Shown piece after piece: positions 18,869 through 27,165 of a stretch of 64,000 nucleotides of DNA (the stretch's first letter is position 1; every line of letters starts with the position of its first letter). This stretch comes from Rhizobium sp. FKL33 (lineage in GTDB: Bacteria > Pseudomonadota > Alphaproteobacteria > Rhizobiales > Rhizobiaceae). The notes under the pieces are model-generated. The model did no database searches. It had not been told where the DNA came from and saw only the letters and a list, made by a program, of their open reading frames with translations. Both the position numbers and the translations under genes were made by a program. Where the stretch lies: the NCBI RefSeq assembly GCF_005222915.1, contig NZ_STFX01000003.1, forward strand, positions 49,811 through 113,810, in the 5' to 3' direction.

Positions 18869-19639
18869 ATGAAGGCTGTGATTTTGGCGGGCGGCCTCGG
18901 CTCCAGACTGGCCGAGGAGACCCATACGCGCCCCAAGCCCATGGTGGAGATCGGCTCCCGGCCCATTCTTTGGCACATCATGAAGATCTATTATGCGCAT
19001 GGCGTGCGCGATTTCGTGATCTGCTGCGGCTTCAAGGGCTATATGATCAAGGAATATTTCGCCAATTACAGCCTGCATATGTCCGACATCACCTTCGATC
19101 TCGGCTCGAACCGGCTGGAATTCCACCGCCAGAATGCCGAGTCCTGGCGGGTGACGCTGGTGGATACGGGCGAAAACTCGATGACCGGGGGGCGCCTCAA
19201 GCGCGTCGCGTCCTATCTCGATCCCAACGAGCCCTTCTGCTTCACCTATGGCGACGGCGTGGCGGACACCGACATCTCCGCGACCATCGCCTTCCACAAG
19301 CGTCATGGCAAGCTGGCCACCGTCACCGCCGTGCGCCCGCCGGCGCGTTTCGGCGCGCTGCGCTTCGAGGGCGACGACGTCACCGGCTTCGTCGAAAAGC
19401 CCGAGGGCGAGGGCGGCTTCATCAATGGCGGCTTCTTCATCCTGCATCCGAGCGTCATCGATCGCATCGAGGGCGACGCGACGAGTTTCGAAGGCGAGCC
19501 CTTGGGCAGTCTCGCCGCAGACGGCCAGTTGAAGGCCTGGTTCCACAAGGGCTTCTGGCAACCGATGGACACGCTGCGCGACAAGATCCAGCTGGAAAAT
19601 CTCTGGGCCTCCGGCAGCCCGCCCTGGAAGGTCTGGTGA
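18869..19639 (+). CDS. rfbF: glucose-1-phosphate cytidylyltransferase
   Basis: Makes CDP-glucose from CTP and glucose-1-phosphate, the entry to CDP-6-deoxyhexoses; 256 residues, the usual RfbF length. The nucleotidyltransferase motif GGLGSRLAEETHTRPKPMVE lies at residues 8-27, and GDGVADTD and GGFFILHPSV mark the metal and sugar sites. The pattern SNRLEFHRQNAESWRVTLVDTG is typical of RfbF rather than RmlA. The stop overlaps the rfbG start (TGATG). First gene of the glycan cluster; the 190 bases upstream probably contain its promoter. Confidence 0.93.
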   Translation: MKAVILAGGLGSRLAEETHTRPKPMVEIGSRPILWHIMKIYYAHGVRDFVICCGFKGYMIKEYFANYSLHMSDITFDLGSNRLEFHRQNAESWRVTLVDTGENSMTGGRLKRVASYLDPNEPFCFTYGDGVADTDISATIAFHKRHGKLATVTAVRPPARFGALRFEGDDVTGFVEKPEGEGGFINGGFFILHPSVIDRIEGDATSFEGEPLGSLAADGQLKAWFHKGFWQPMDTLRDKIQLENLWASGSPPWKVW

Positions 19640-20724
19640 TGGATCGCTCCTTCTGGCATGGAAAGCGCGTGCTGCTGACGGGGCATACCGGCTTCAAGGG
19701 GGCCTGGCTCGCCTTCTGGCTCAGGCGTCTCGGCGCTGAGGTGGAGGGCTTGGCCTTGGCGCCCGCCGAGGACCGGCCATCGCTTCATGTCCTGCTGGGT
19801 AGCGCCCGCGGCGGCCGCGACATCGTCGATATCCGCGACCGCGATGCGGTTCGTGCGCGTGTCGATGCGGTTCGACCCGAGATCATCCTGCATCTGGCGG
19901 CCCAGCCGCTCGTCCGCGCCGGCTACCGTGATCCGCTCGAAACCTTCGAGACCAATGTGCAGGGCACGGCCAATCTCCTGGACGCCGCGCGAACGGTGGA
20001 AAGCCTGCGCGTCGCCGTCTCGGTGACCACCGACAAAGTCTATGAAAACGCCGAGACAGGCAGGGCGTTCGCGGAAGTCGATCCGCTGGGGGGGCATGAT
20101 CCCTATTCCGCCTCCAAGGCGGCGGCCGATATCGTCACCTCCAGCTATCGGCGTTCCTACTTTCTGGCCCGCGGGATCGGCGTCGCCACGGCGCGCGCCG
20201 GCAATGTCATCGGCGGCGGCGACTGGGCGGACGACAGGTTGATCCCGGATGCGATCAGGGCCTTCGAAACCGATAAAGAGCTCGACATTCGGCGACCCCA
20301 GGCGGTTCGGCCCTGGCAGCATGTGCTCGAGCCCCTGCATGGCTATCTGCTGCTCGCCGAACGGCTATGGCGCGATCCCGAAACCGGGCCCGCCTATAAT
20401 TTCGGTCCGGATCCGCAAAGCGCCGCCAGCGTGCGCGACCTTCTGGAGCGGTCGGCCCATCATTTCGACCTCTCGCGCATTCGCTGGGGTGACGGCGGCG
20501 AGGGGCCGCATGAAGCGGGTCTCCTGATGCTCGACAGCGCCCGCGCCCGCAATGATCTGGGATTTGTCCCGCGCTTCGATCTCGACGAGACGATCGGCCG
20601 GACCTGGGGCTGGTACAAAGGTCTCGCCGGCGGCCTCTCGGCCGAAACGCTGTGCGGGCGCGATATCGACGCCTTCGAGGCGCGCTTGAGCGATTCCGAG
20701 GCAAAGGAAAGGAAATCCGCATGA
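19639..20724 (+). CDS. rfbG: CDP-glucose 4,6-dehydratase
   Basis: Converts CDP-glucose to CDP-4-dehydro-6-deoxyglucose with bound NAD; 361 residues from the ATG overlapping the rfbF stop. The Rossmann motif GHTGFKG lies at 15-21, TTDK at 130-133 and the catalytic Tyr-x-x-x-Lys at 156-160 (YSASK). ARAGNVIGGGDWADDRLIPD is the substrate-binding signature of CDP-glucose dehydratases. The longer open frame upstream is a shadow of rfbF. Confidence 0.93.
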   Translation: MDRSFWHGKRVLLTGHTGFKGAWLAFWLRRLGAEVEGLALAPAEDRPSLHVLLGSARGGRDIVDIRDRDAVRARVDAVRPEIILHLAAQPLVRAGYRDPLETFETNVQGTANLLDAARTVESLRVAVSVTTDKVYENAETGRAFAEVDPLGGHDPYSASKAAADIVTSSYRRSYFLARGIGVATARAGNVIGGGDWADDRLIPDAIRAFETDKELDIRRPQAVRPWQHVLEPLHGYLLLAERLWRDPETGPAYNFGPDPQSAASVRDLLERSAHHFDLSRIRWGDGGEGPHEAGLLMLDSARARNDLGFVPRFDLDETIGRTWGWYKGLAGGLSAETLCGRDIDAFEARLSDSEAKERKSA

Positions 20725-21284
20725 CCGGCCGTTTCGACGCCAGCCGCACGCCGCTTTCGGGCCTGATCCTCTTGAAGCGCAAGCGGCTCGCCGATGACCG
20801 CGGCCATCTGAGCCGATTGTTCGACGCCGAGGGACTGGCCGCCTATGGCTGGCTCGGCGGCATCGCCCAGGTCAATGAAACGGTCACGCTGAAGCGCGGC
20901 ACGGCGCGCGGCTTTCACTTCCAGAAACCGCCCGCGGCCGACGCCAAGCTCGTCACCTGCCTGCGCGGCGCGGTGCTCGACGTCGTCGTCGATATCCGCA
21001 AGGGTTCGCCGACGTTCCTCTCGCATTTCGCCACTGAACTGACAGCGGACAATTGCGCCTCGCTGCTGATCCCCGAGGGCTTCGCCCATGGCTTTCAGGC
21101 GTTGAGTGACGATGTCCAGCTGCTCTACGCCCATTCCGCTCCCTATCAGGCGGAGTCGGAAGGCGCGCTCAATCTCGCCGATCCCCGGCTTGGCGTGGCC
21201 TGGCCGCTGCCGCTCGCCAATCTGTCGGAGCGGGATCGCACGCATCTCATGCTCACCGAGGCGTTTGAAGGAATAGACGTATGA
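20721..21284 (+). CDS. dTDP-4-dehydrorhamnose 3,5-epimerase (RmlC)-like protein
   Basis: Cupin-fold sugar epimerase of 187 residues. The RmlC pattern is visible: DDRGHLSRLFD, VNETVTLKRGTARGFHFQKPP with the catalytic His in GFHFQ, LRGAVLDVVVDIRKGS, and IPEGFAHGFQALSDDVQLLY. The partner enzymes imply it acts on CDP-4-dehydro-6-deoxyglucose, at C3 and/or C5. It overlaps rfbG by 4 bases (ATGA) and its own stop overlaps the methyltransferase start. Whether both carbons are epimerised is not readable from sequence. Confidence 0.85.
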   Translation: MTGRFDASRTPLSGLILLKRKRLADDRGHLSRLFDAEGLAAYGWLGGIAQVNETVTLKRGTARGFHFQKPPAADAKLVTCLRGAVLDVVVDIRKGSPTFLSHFATELTADNCASLLIPEGFAHGFQALSDDVQLLYAHSAPYQAESEGALNLADPRLGVAWPLPLANLSERDRTHLMLTEAFEGIDV

Positions 21285-22507
21285 AATGCCGGCATTGCGG
21301 CGGCGAGGCATTCTGGCCGTTTCTCGACCTGGGGACGGCGCCGCCCTCCAATTCCTATCTCTCCGCCGAAAAGCTCGCGGAACCCGAACTCTGGTATCCT
21401 CTGGTCATCCGAACCTGCTCGGCTTGCCTGTTGACGCAAACCGAGGATTTCGCCAGCCGCGAGACGTTCTTCTCGGAGAGCTACGCCTATTTCAGCTCGT
21501 TTTCGACCTCCTGGCTCAACCATGCGCAAGCCTATGTCGCGGCGATGAAGGCGCGCTTCGGTTTTGCCGAAGGCGCGCGGCTGGTCGAAATCGCCGCCAA
21601 TGACGGCTATCTCCTGCAATACGCCAAACCTCTCGGCTTTGAATGCCTCGGCGTCGAACCGACCGCCAGCACCGCGGCGGCGGCCCGCGCCAAGGGGCTG
21701 GACATTATCGAGGAGTTTTTCGGGCTGACGCTCGCCGAACGCCTGAAGGCGGAGGGCTGGAGCGCCGACCTGATGGCGGCCAACAATGTGCTTGCGCATG
21801 TGCCGGACATCAATGATTTCGTCTCCGGCTTCGCTTGCCTGCTTCAGCCGGAAGGGGTGGCGACCTTCGAATTCCCGCATCTCCTCAACATGGTCGAGGA
21901 GCGGCAATTCGACACCGCTTATCACGAACACTATTCCTATCTCTCGCTGCATGCGGTGAAGCGGGTTTTCGAAGCCAATGGTCTCCGGGTGTTCGACGTC
22001 GAAACGACGCCGTGGCATGGCGGCAGTCTGCGGGTCTTCGCCAGTCGCGCCGACGCGCGCTCAAGGCCTGAGCAAGCCTCCGTGGGCATCATGATGGCGA
22101 CCGAGGAACGAGCGGGGCTGCTTTCGGGCGAATTCTACAGGGGATTTCAGGCCGAGGCGGAGCGGGTGCGAAATGATGTCGTCGCCTATCTGATCGACTG
22201 CCGGCGGAAGGGTCTCAAAGTTGCGGCCTATGGCGCGGCGGCGAAGGGCAATACGCTGCTGAATTTCGGCGGCGTCAAGCGCGATCTGATTTCGTTCGTG
22301 GTGGACAAGAATCCGGCCAAGCAGGGGACGTTCCTGCCCGGAAGCCGCATTCCCGTGGTCGATGAAGCGAGGCTGAAAGCCGAAAGGCCCGACAGGGTGG
22401 TGATACTGCCATGGAACATCCAGACCGAAATCGTGACGCAGCTTTCCTATATCAGAGACTGGGGTGGGAAGTTCGCGACAGCCATACCGACGCTCCGGGA
22501 GATGTGA
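21281..22507 (+). CDS. NDP-hexose C-methyltransferase (zinc-finger, TylCIII/NovU-like)
   Basis: SAM-dependent methyltransferase of 408 residues with the three-part layout of sugar C-methyltransferases. An N-terminal zinc-binding domain has Cys3, Cys6, Cys46 and Cys49. The central SAM domain has LVEIAANDGYLL near residue 95. The C-terminal domain (Methyltransf_14) has AAYGAAAKGNTLLNF and VDKNPAKQGTFLPGS. Known members add a methyl to C3 or C5 of 4-keto-6-deoxy sugars in tylosin, novobiocin and virenose-type pathways. Directly downstream of a CDP-4-keto-6-deoxyglucose pathway, it suggests a branched-chain 6-deoxysugar. Four-base overlap with the epimerase gene. Confidence 0.85.
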   Translation: MKCRHCGGEAFWPFLDLGTAPPSNSYLSAEKLAEPELWYPLVIRTCSACLLTQTEDFASRETFFSESYAYFSSFSTSWLNHAQAYVAAMKARFGFAEGARLVEIAANDGYLLQYAKPLGFECLGVEPTASTAAAARAKGLDIIEEFFGLTLAERLKAEGWSADLMAANNVLAHVPDINDFVSGFACLLQPEGVATFEFPHLLNMVEERQFDTAYHEHYSYLSLHAVKRVFEANGLRVFDVETTPWHGGSLRVFASRADARSRPEQASVGIMMATEERAGLLSGEFYRGFQAEAERVRNDVVAYLIDCRRKGLKVAAYGAAAKGNTLLNFGGVKRDLISFVVDKNPAKQGTFLPGSRIPVVDEARLKAERPDRVVILPWNIQTEIVTQLSYIRDWGGKFATAIPTLREM

Positions 22508-22597
22508 CTGCGCTCTCCGTCATCGACGTTGCCGCGCCGATCCTGAAACCGGTAGAGGTCACCGTCGAGGCGCCCAAGAAGGGTCCGCGCCGCGCGC

Positions 22598-23818
22598 ATG
22601 CCTGATCGCCGACCGCGGCTGTCGCTCTGCATTCCCACGCGCAACCGTCGCGCTTGCGCGCAGCGCACTCTTGTCGATCTCCTCGGCAACCCGCGCCGGG
22701 ACGTCGAGGTCATTTTCGCCGACAATTCGGACGACGCAGACTCGTTGGCGGCCTATGCCGCGACGATCGATGATCCCCGTCTGACCTATCTGCCGCCCGT
22801 CGGTTTCGCGCTGTCCATGCCCGAAAACTGGAGCCGCGCCGTTGCGGCCTGTCGCGGCGACTGGATCGCCATCATCGGCGACGACGATTTCTTCGATCTC
22901 GACATGGCCGATTGTCTCGATGCGATCGAGGAGCGGGTCCCCGATGTCGATTGCATCGGCTGGAACAGGTTGTCCTTCGCCTGGCCGGACAGCCGTCACA
23001 CGCCCGGCAATATGGCGCTGCAACTCGGAAATCGCGCCGTCGAGACGTCGCGCGCCCAGTTCTTCGACAGGCTGTTCGGATGGCGAGGCGCGAGCCACGT
23101 GCCCTCAAGCGCCTATTCGATCTATCACGGCGCGGTCAGACGCGATCTGGTCGAGACGATCGCCGCGCGTTACGGCCAGCTGTTCGAGCATTCCGTGGTC
23201 GATTACGAATGGTCCTGCAAGCTGGCGGTCGAGGCGAACCGCTTTCTCTATGTGGAACGGCCATTCTCCGTGGCGGGCGTGTCCGCAGACAGCAATTCCG
23301 CCGCCGCCAATGATTTCGCCAGGTCTCAAGCCAATTATCAGGCGCTGATCGCCGAGCATGGCCCGGGCGAAGAGGCGAGCCAGTGGATGAGCGGTTTCCC
23401 TTTCGGCCCGCATCTCGGCGTCGCCGGCTGCATTCTCGGCGTCCAGCACTGGTTCAGGCAGAAATACGGTGTGGCCTACGACGATTGGCAAGAAAACTTC
23501 GTGAAGGCTCTGGTCCGCGACTGTGAAAACGGCAAGAGCCGACAGGCGTTCGAACAGCAAGTCGCAGCCTGTCGCACGGCGCTTGCGGGTTTCGAGGACG
23601 GGCGCTGGCTCTCGGCGTTCCAACCCCGCTACCGCAGCCGCGCCCAGGCTCAGGCCTTTACCGGTCTGCGCGGCGCGACGCTCTATATCGACGAGACCGT
23701 GGCCGACACGCCTGCCGAGGGATTGCGGTTCGCCCGCCAGATCGTCGGTCCGCTCGATGCGTTGACATATCACGTCGAGTCGGCGCATCGGCCGCTGTCG
23801 ACAGCCAGTTTCGCTTAA
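22598..23818 (+). CDS. family 2-like glycosyltransferase (first of a tandem pair)
   Basis: Predicted GT-A fold glycosyltransferase of 406 residues. The N-terminus has the usual LSLCIPTRNRRACAQRTLVD and VEVIFADNSDD segments, and the metal-binding DxD-type element is IIGDDDFFDLD near residue 90. The C-terminal 200 residues are unlike standard GT2 enzymes but match the next gene, including QHWFRQKYGVAYDDW. Cytoplasmic, without membrane helices. Donor and acceptor are unknown; the neighbouring CDP-sugar pathway suggests transfer of that sugar or of its acceptor chain. Confidence 0.8.
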   Translation: MPDRRPRLSLCIPTRNRRACAQRTLVDLLGNPRRDVEVIFADNSDDADSLAAYAATIDDPRLTYLPPVGFALSMPENWSRAVAACRGDWIAIIGDDDFFDLDMADCLDAIEERVPDVDCIGWNRLSFAWPDSRHTPGNMALQLGNRAVETSRAQFFDRLFGWRGASHVPSSAYSIYHGAVRRDLVETIAARYGQLFEHSVVDYEWSCKLAVEANRFLYVERPFSVAGVSADSNSAAANDFARSQANYQALIAEHGPGEEASQWMSGFPFGPHLGVAGCILGVQHWFRQKYGVAYDDWQENFVKALVRDCENGKSRQAFEQQVAACRTALAGFEDGRWLSAFQPRYRSRAQAQAFTGLRGATLYIDETVADTPAEGLRFARQIVGPLDALTYHVESAHRPLSTASFA

Positions 23819-23857
23819 GCCAACACGGCTAGTCTCCGCCGATCACGGAGTTCTCCC

Positions 23858-25093
23858 ATGCCGGCCCTGAAGCCCGTCCTGTCCATTTGCGTGCCGTCCC
23901 GCAATCGTCAGCCCTATTTCAAGCAGACGATCGAAGCCTTGCTGCGGTCCGATCGCGATGATGTCGAATTCGTCTTCGTCGACAATTCCGACCAGCCGGA
24001 GATCATGGACGAATTCATGCGCCCGCTGATCGCCGACCCCCGAATCCGCTATGTCGCAAGCGGCGACAAGACCCGTTCGATGCTGGAAAACTGGAATGTC
24101 GCCATGGAGGCGTCAACCGGGCGCTGGGTGACGTTCATCGGCGACGACGATTACGCCGATCCAGACGCCGCCGGCGTCATTCTCAAGATCGAGGCTGAGC
24201 GGCCCGGCGTCGAGGCGATCGACTGGGCAAAACTGTTCTACACTTGGCCCGATGGCGAAAAACCCGCTTCCGGACAGATCGTGCAGACGCTGACTGCCGT
24301 CCACGACGTCTCGCATGACCTGATCAAGGATCGCGCCTATCGCTTCCGCCAGGCGAGCAATATCATTGTCTCCGGATTTTCCATCTATCACGGCGCAGCG
24401 TCGCGCAAACTGATTGATCGCATCAAGGCGCGCTATGGCGGCGCCTTCTTCGAATTTCCTGTCGTGGATTATGAGAGCATCTACAAGATCATCGCCAACG
24501 CCAAGGCCTTCGTCCACTGCGCCCGACCGCTCTCGGTGCTTGGCGTCTGCCCGATGTCGAACACCGCGGGCATCAAGAGCCTCAAGGATCAGGAAGCCAA
24601 GCAGGCTCTGTTCGACAAGGAGCTCGATGCGCCGCTCGACCAGATGGAGTGCTTCAAGGATTATCCGTTCAAGAGCCGTTTCGGTCTGATGGCCTGCATC
24701 GGCATGGTGCATCACTGGTTTTCCAAGCGCCATGGCGTCGCATTTTCCGGCTTCGAGGACAATTTCGTTCAGGCCTGCATGAACCAGTGCGCCGCGGCCG
24801 CCTCCGCAGAGGATTTCGAGGTGACCGTCGCGCGCTATCGCACCGCCTTCTCCAAATGGAAGGGCGGAAAATATCTCAAACAATTCAAGCCCGTCTATCC
24901 CGACCGTCCGGCTAGGACGATCCCCTTCTCCGGTCTGACGAAGGAAAAGCTCCTGGTCGTCAATGCCGACAATCCCCATTGCCGGACCTGCGAGGATTAC
25001 TATCGCTTCGTCTCTGCGGCGCTTTTGCCGGTTTCCGAGATCGTTGCGGATTTCCAGTTCGTGGTCGATGAAAACGCGAAGAAGCGAGCATGA
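23858..25093 (+). CDS. family 2-like glycosyltransferase (second of a tandem pair)
   Basis: Glycosyltransferase of 411 residues, a clear paralogue of the preceding gene. It shares LSICVPSRNRQPYFKQTIE, VEFVFVDNSDQPE, FIGDDDYADPD and HHWFSKRHGVAFSGF at the same positions. The two probably arose by tandem duplication and have diverged in the acceptor part. No membrane segment. Separated from its twin by 39 bases and from the radical SAM gene by 97. Confidence 0.8.
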   Translation: MPALKPVLSICVPSRNRQPYFKQTIEALLRSDRDDVEFVFVDNSDQPEIMDEFMRPLIADPRIRYVASGDKTRSMLENWNVAMEASTGRWVTFIGDDDYADPDAAGVILKIEAERPGVEAIDWAKLFYTWPDGEKPASGQIVQTLTAVHDVSHDLIKDRAYRFRQASNIIVSGFSIYHGAASRKLIDRIKARYGGAFFEFPVVDYESIYKIIANAKAFVHCARPLSVLGVCPMSNTAGIKSLKDQEAKQALFDKELDAPLDQMECFKDYPFKSRFGLMACIGMVHHWFSKRHGVAFSGFEDNFVQACMNQCAAAASAEDFEVTVARYRTAFSKWKGGKYLKQFKPVYPDRPARTIPFSGLTKEKLLVVNADNPHCRTCEDYYRFVSAALLPVSEIVADFQFVVDENAKKRA

Positions 25094-25190
25094 GGGCGCC
25101 CAGGCATAAAAGCTTTGTTTGCATTTGCGGGCCTATAGTTAATGCAGCCGAAAGGCGCGCCGTCATCGAGGCCGGGAAGGAACGTTCGAC

Positions 25191-26267
25191 ATGCTGACAT
25201 TCCAGCAAGCCAAGGATCCGCAATTCATGGCGATCCGGGCCCGCAACCTGACCGCGGCCCTGCTCGATCGCAAGATCCTGACGCTGGTGATCGAGGCGGC
25301 TTCGGCCTGCAATCTGAAATGCACCTTCTGCGACGCCCATTCCGGCCGCGCCCCGAAATTCCGCGAACATGCCGGCGTGATGAAGGAAGAGACCTGGGAG
25401 AAGATCCTGTCGGATCTCCGCGTCTATGTCGCCGAACGCGGGCCTCTGGCGATGATCCAGTTCCACGGCAATGGCGAGCCGCTGCTCAACAAGAAGATCG
25501 GCGCGATGATCGCCAGGGTGAAGGCCGAAGGCTTCGCGCTCAAGACCCGCGTCATCACCAACGGCATTCTGCTCAACGAGACCAAGGCGCGGGAACTGAT
25601 CGCCGCCGGTCTCGATGAGATCCATATCAGCGTCGATACGCTGGACCGCGAAAAATACAACACGGTCAAAGTCGGCGACTACGCCGACCGGGTTCTCGCC
25701 AATCTCCGCGCCGTCATCCCGGTTGTCGAAGCCGAAGGCAAGACCGAACTCTACATCAAATATTTCGCCGCCGAGGAAGACAATTCCTACGGCATCACCC
25801 AGGCGGATTCGGATTCGGTGTTCAATGAATTCGCCGAGGCCGCCCGCAAGTCCAATGTCGTGCATCTGAAGCAGCAGCCGCTGGTCGATGTCGGCAAGGG
25901 CATGCTGGACGGCAAGGACGGCATGGCCGCGCCCTGCGAAATCCCCTTCTACCTTCTCTATGTCATGCACAATGGCAAGGTGTCGGCCTGCTGCTCCGAC
26001 GTGTTCAACGGCCTGACCGTGGGACATCTGATGGAGGAGCTTCCGCCGACAAAGAAACATTTGGGCGGCTCGATCCTCGAAGTCGTCGACTCCGTCGCGC
26101 TTTACGAGATTCGCCGCAAGCATCTGAACGGCGGCTGCAACGACATCAAGCTTTGCGCCGGCTGCGGCAACCGCACCGCCGTCGACGTCTCGCAACTGCC
26201 CGCCGATATCAGGCGTCAATTGGATGCGGCCATCGTGCCGCCGACTGCTGCGCAGGCGGCGGAATAG
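25191..26267 (+). CDS. radical SAM/SPASM domain protein
   Basis: Iron-sulfur enzyme of 358 residues. The radical SAM cluster motif Cys-x3-Cys-x2-Cys is at 40, 44 and 47 (CNLKCTFC); HGNGEPLL and ISVDTLD support the SAM-binding barrel. A C-terminal SPASM-type region holds further cysteines at about 249, 267, 268, 316, 322 and 325, enough for at least one auxiliary cluster. SPASM enzymes modify peptides or, in other groups, sugars and aminoglycosides. Inside a glycan cluster and with no obvious precursor peptide, a sugar substrate (dehydrogenation, epimerisation or deoxygenation) is more likely here, but this is inference. Confidence 0.85.
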   Translation: MLTFQQAKDPQFMAIRARNLTAALLDRKILTLVIEAASACNLKCTFCDAHSGRAPKFREHAGVMKEETWEKILSDLRVYVAERGPLAMIQFHGNGEPLLNKKIGAMIARVKAEGFALKTRVITNGILLNETKARELIAAGLDEIHISVDTLDREKYNTVKVGDYADRVLANLRAVIPVVEAEGKTELYIKYFAAEEDNSYGITQADSDSVFNEFAEAARKSNVVHLKQQPLVDVGKGMLDGKDGMAAPCEIPFYLLYVMHNGKVSACCSDVFNGLTVGHLMEELPPTKKHLGGSILEVVDSVALYEIRRKHLNGGCNDIKLCAGCGNRTAVDVSQLPADIRRQLDAAIVPPTAAQAAE

Positions 26268-26290
26268 CTCCATACATCTCCATGACGTGA

Positions 26291-26317
26291 AAAAGCCGGG
26301 CGTTCGACCCGGCTTTT
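26291..26317. terminator. bidirectional intrinsic terminator
   Basis: Perfect 10-base stem AAAAGCCGGG/CCCGGCTTTT with a 7-base loop, between the convergent radical SAM and CmcI-like genes. The A/T ends make it work in both directions. Confidence 0.85.
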
Positions 26318-26340
26318 GTCATTGCCAAGCGTGGCTTGGC

Positions 26341-27153
26341 TCACACCCGCTTCAGGAACCCGTCAGGAGAGGCGGTGATGGCGATCTTGTGCTCGATCGT
26401 CAGGTCGATGTCGAGGTTCAGCGGCTCGCCGTCGCGGCCCTTGCGGCCTTCGCTTTCCAGGCGCTTGCGATATTCCCAGACGGCTGTCTTGGGGTTGTCG
26501 CCCTTGCCCCAGGGGCGATCGGCGGTGAAGCCTTCCGGCAGGTCTTCGACGCCGGTGTCCCACACGACGCAATAGGAACCCTTGCTGACATAGGGCGCGT
26601 AGAGCTCCAACTCCTCAAGCACATGCTCATGCGTGTGGTTGGAATCCAGGAACACCATGATCCGCTCATAACCCTCGGCATGCTGTTCGATCTGGGCCAT
26701 CACCTCGGCGGAGACCGACGAGCCCTCGATCAGATGGATCTTGTGGCGCATCGGATGGGCGTCGATCGCCGAACGATTATGGGCGCGGATGTCGATGTCG
26801 ACGCCGACCACCTTTCTGCGGCTGGCTTTGGGGTCGAGAACCTTGCCTTCGACCACGGCGTCGCAATAATCCATGAGCGCCAGCATCGAGGCCGAGGTCA
26901 CCAGCGAGCCGCCATGGGCGATGCCGGTTTCGATGATCAGGTCGGGGCGGCAGGCCCAGATCAGTTCCTGGATCGCATAGAGATCCTGCGGCACCTGGAT
27001 GACGGGACGGCCGAGCCAGGTGAAATTCTGCGCATAGCCATGCCGGATCGATTCCCGCACCCAGATATTGGACAGGCCGAGAAAATCTCTGTCGTCGCCG
27101 ATCTTGCGGATATTGTTGGCGACCAGTTGGCGGAAATGTTCGACGGGATCCAT
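26341..27153 (-). CDS. CmcI/cephalosporin hydroxylase family protein (putative O-methyltransferase)
   Basis: Protein of 270 residues of the CmcI family (PF04989), which includes rhamnosyl O-methyltransferases and lipopolysaccharide biosynthesis proteins. SAM-site landmarks are LIIETGIAHGGSLVTSASML, VVGVDIDIRAHNRSAI and IMVFLDSNHTHEHVLEELELY, the last with a metal-binding Asp and His. In glycan clusters such proteins usually methylate a sugar hydroxyl. It is the distal gene of a minus-strand group with two FkbM methyltransferases (12 bases downstream of the nearer one). Confidence 0.82.
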   Translation of the reverse strand: MDPVEHFRQLVANNIRKIGDDRDFLGLSNIWVRESIRHGYAQNFTWLGRPVIQVPQDLYAIQELIWACRPDLIIETGIAHGGSLVTSASMLALMDYCDAVVEGKVLDPKASRRKVVGVDIDIRAHNRSAIDAHPMRHKIHLIEGSSVSAEVMAQIEQHAEGYERIMVFLDSNHTHEHVLEELELYAPYVSKGSYCVVWDTGVEDLPEGFTADRPWGKGDNPKTAVWEYRKRLESEGRKGRDGEPLNLDIDLTIEHKIAITASPDGFLKRV

Positions 27154-27165
27154 GACGGCTTCCTT

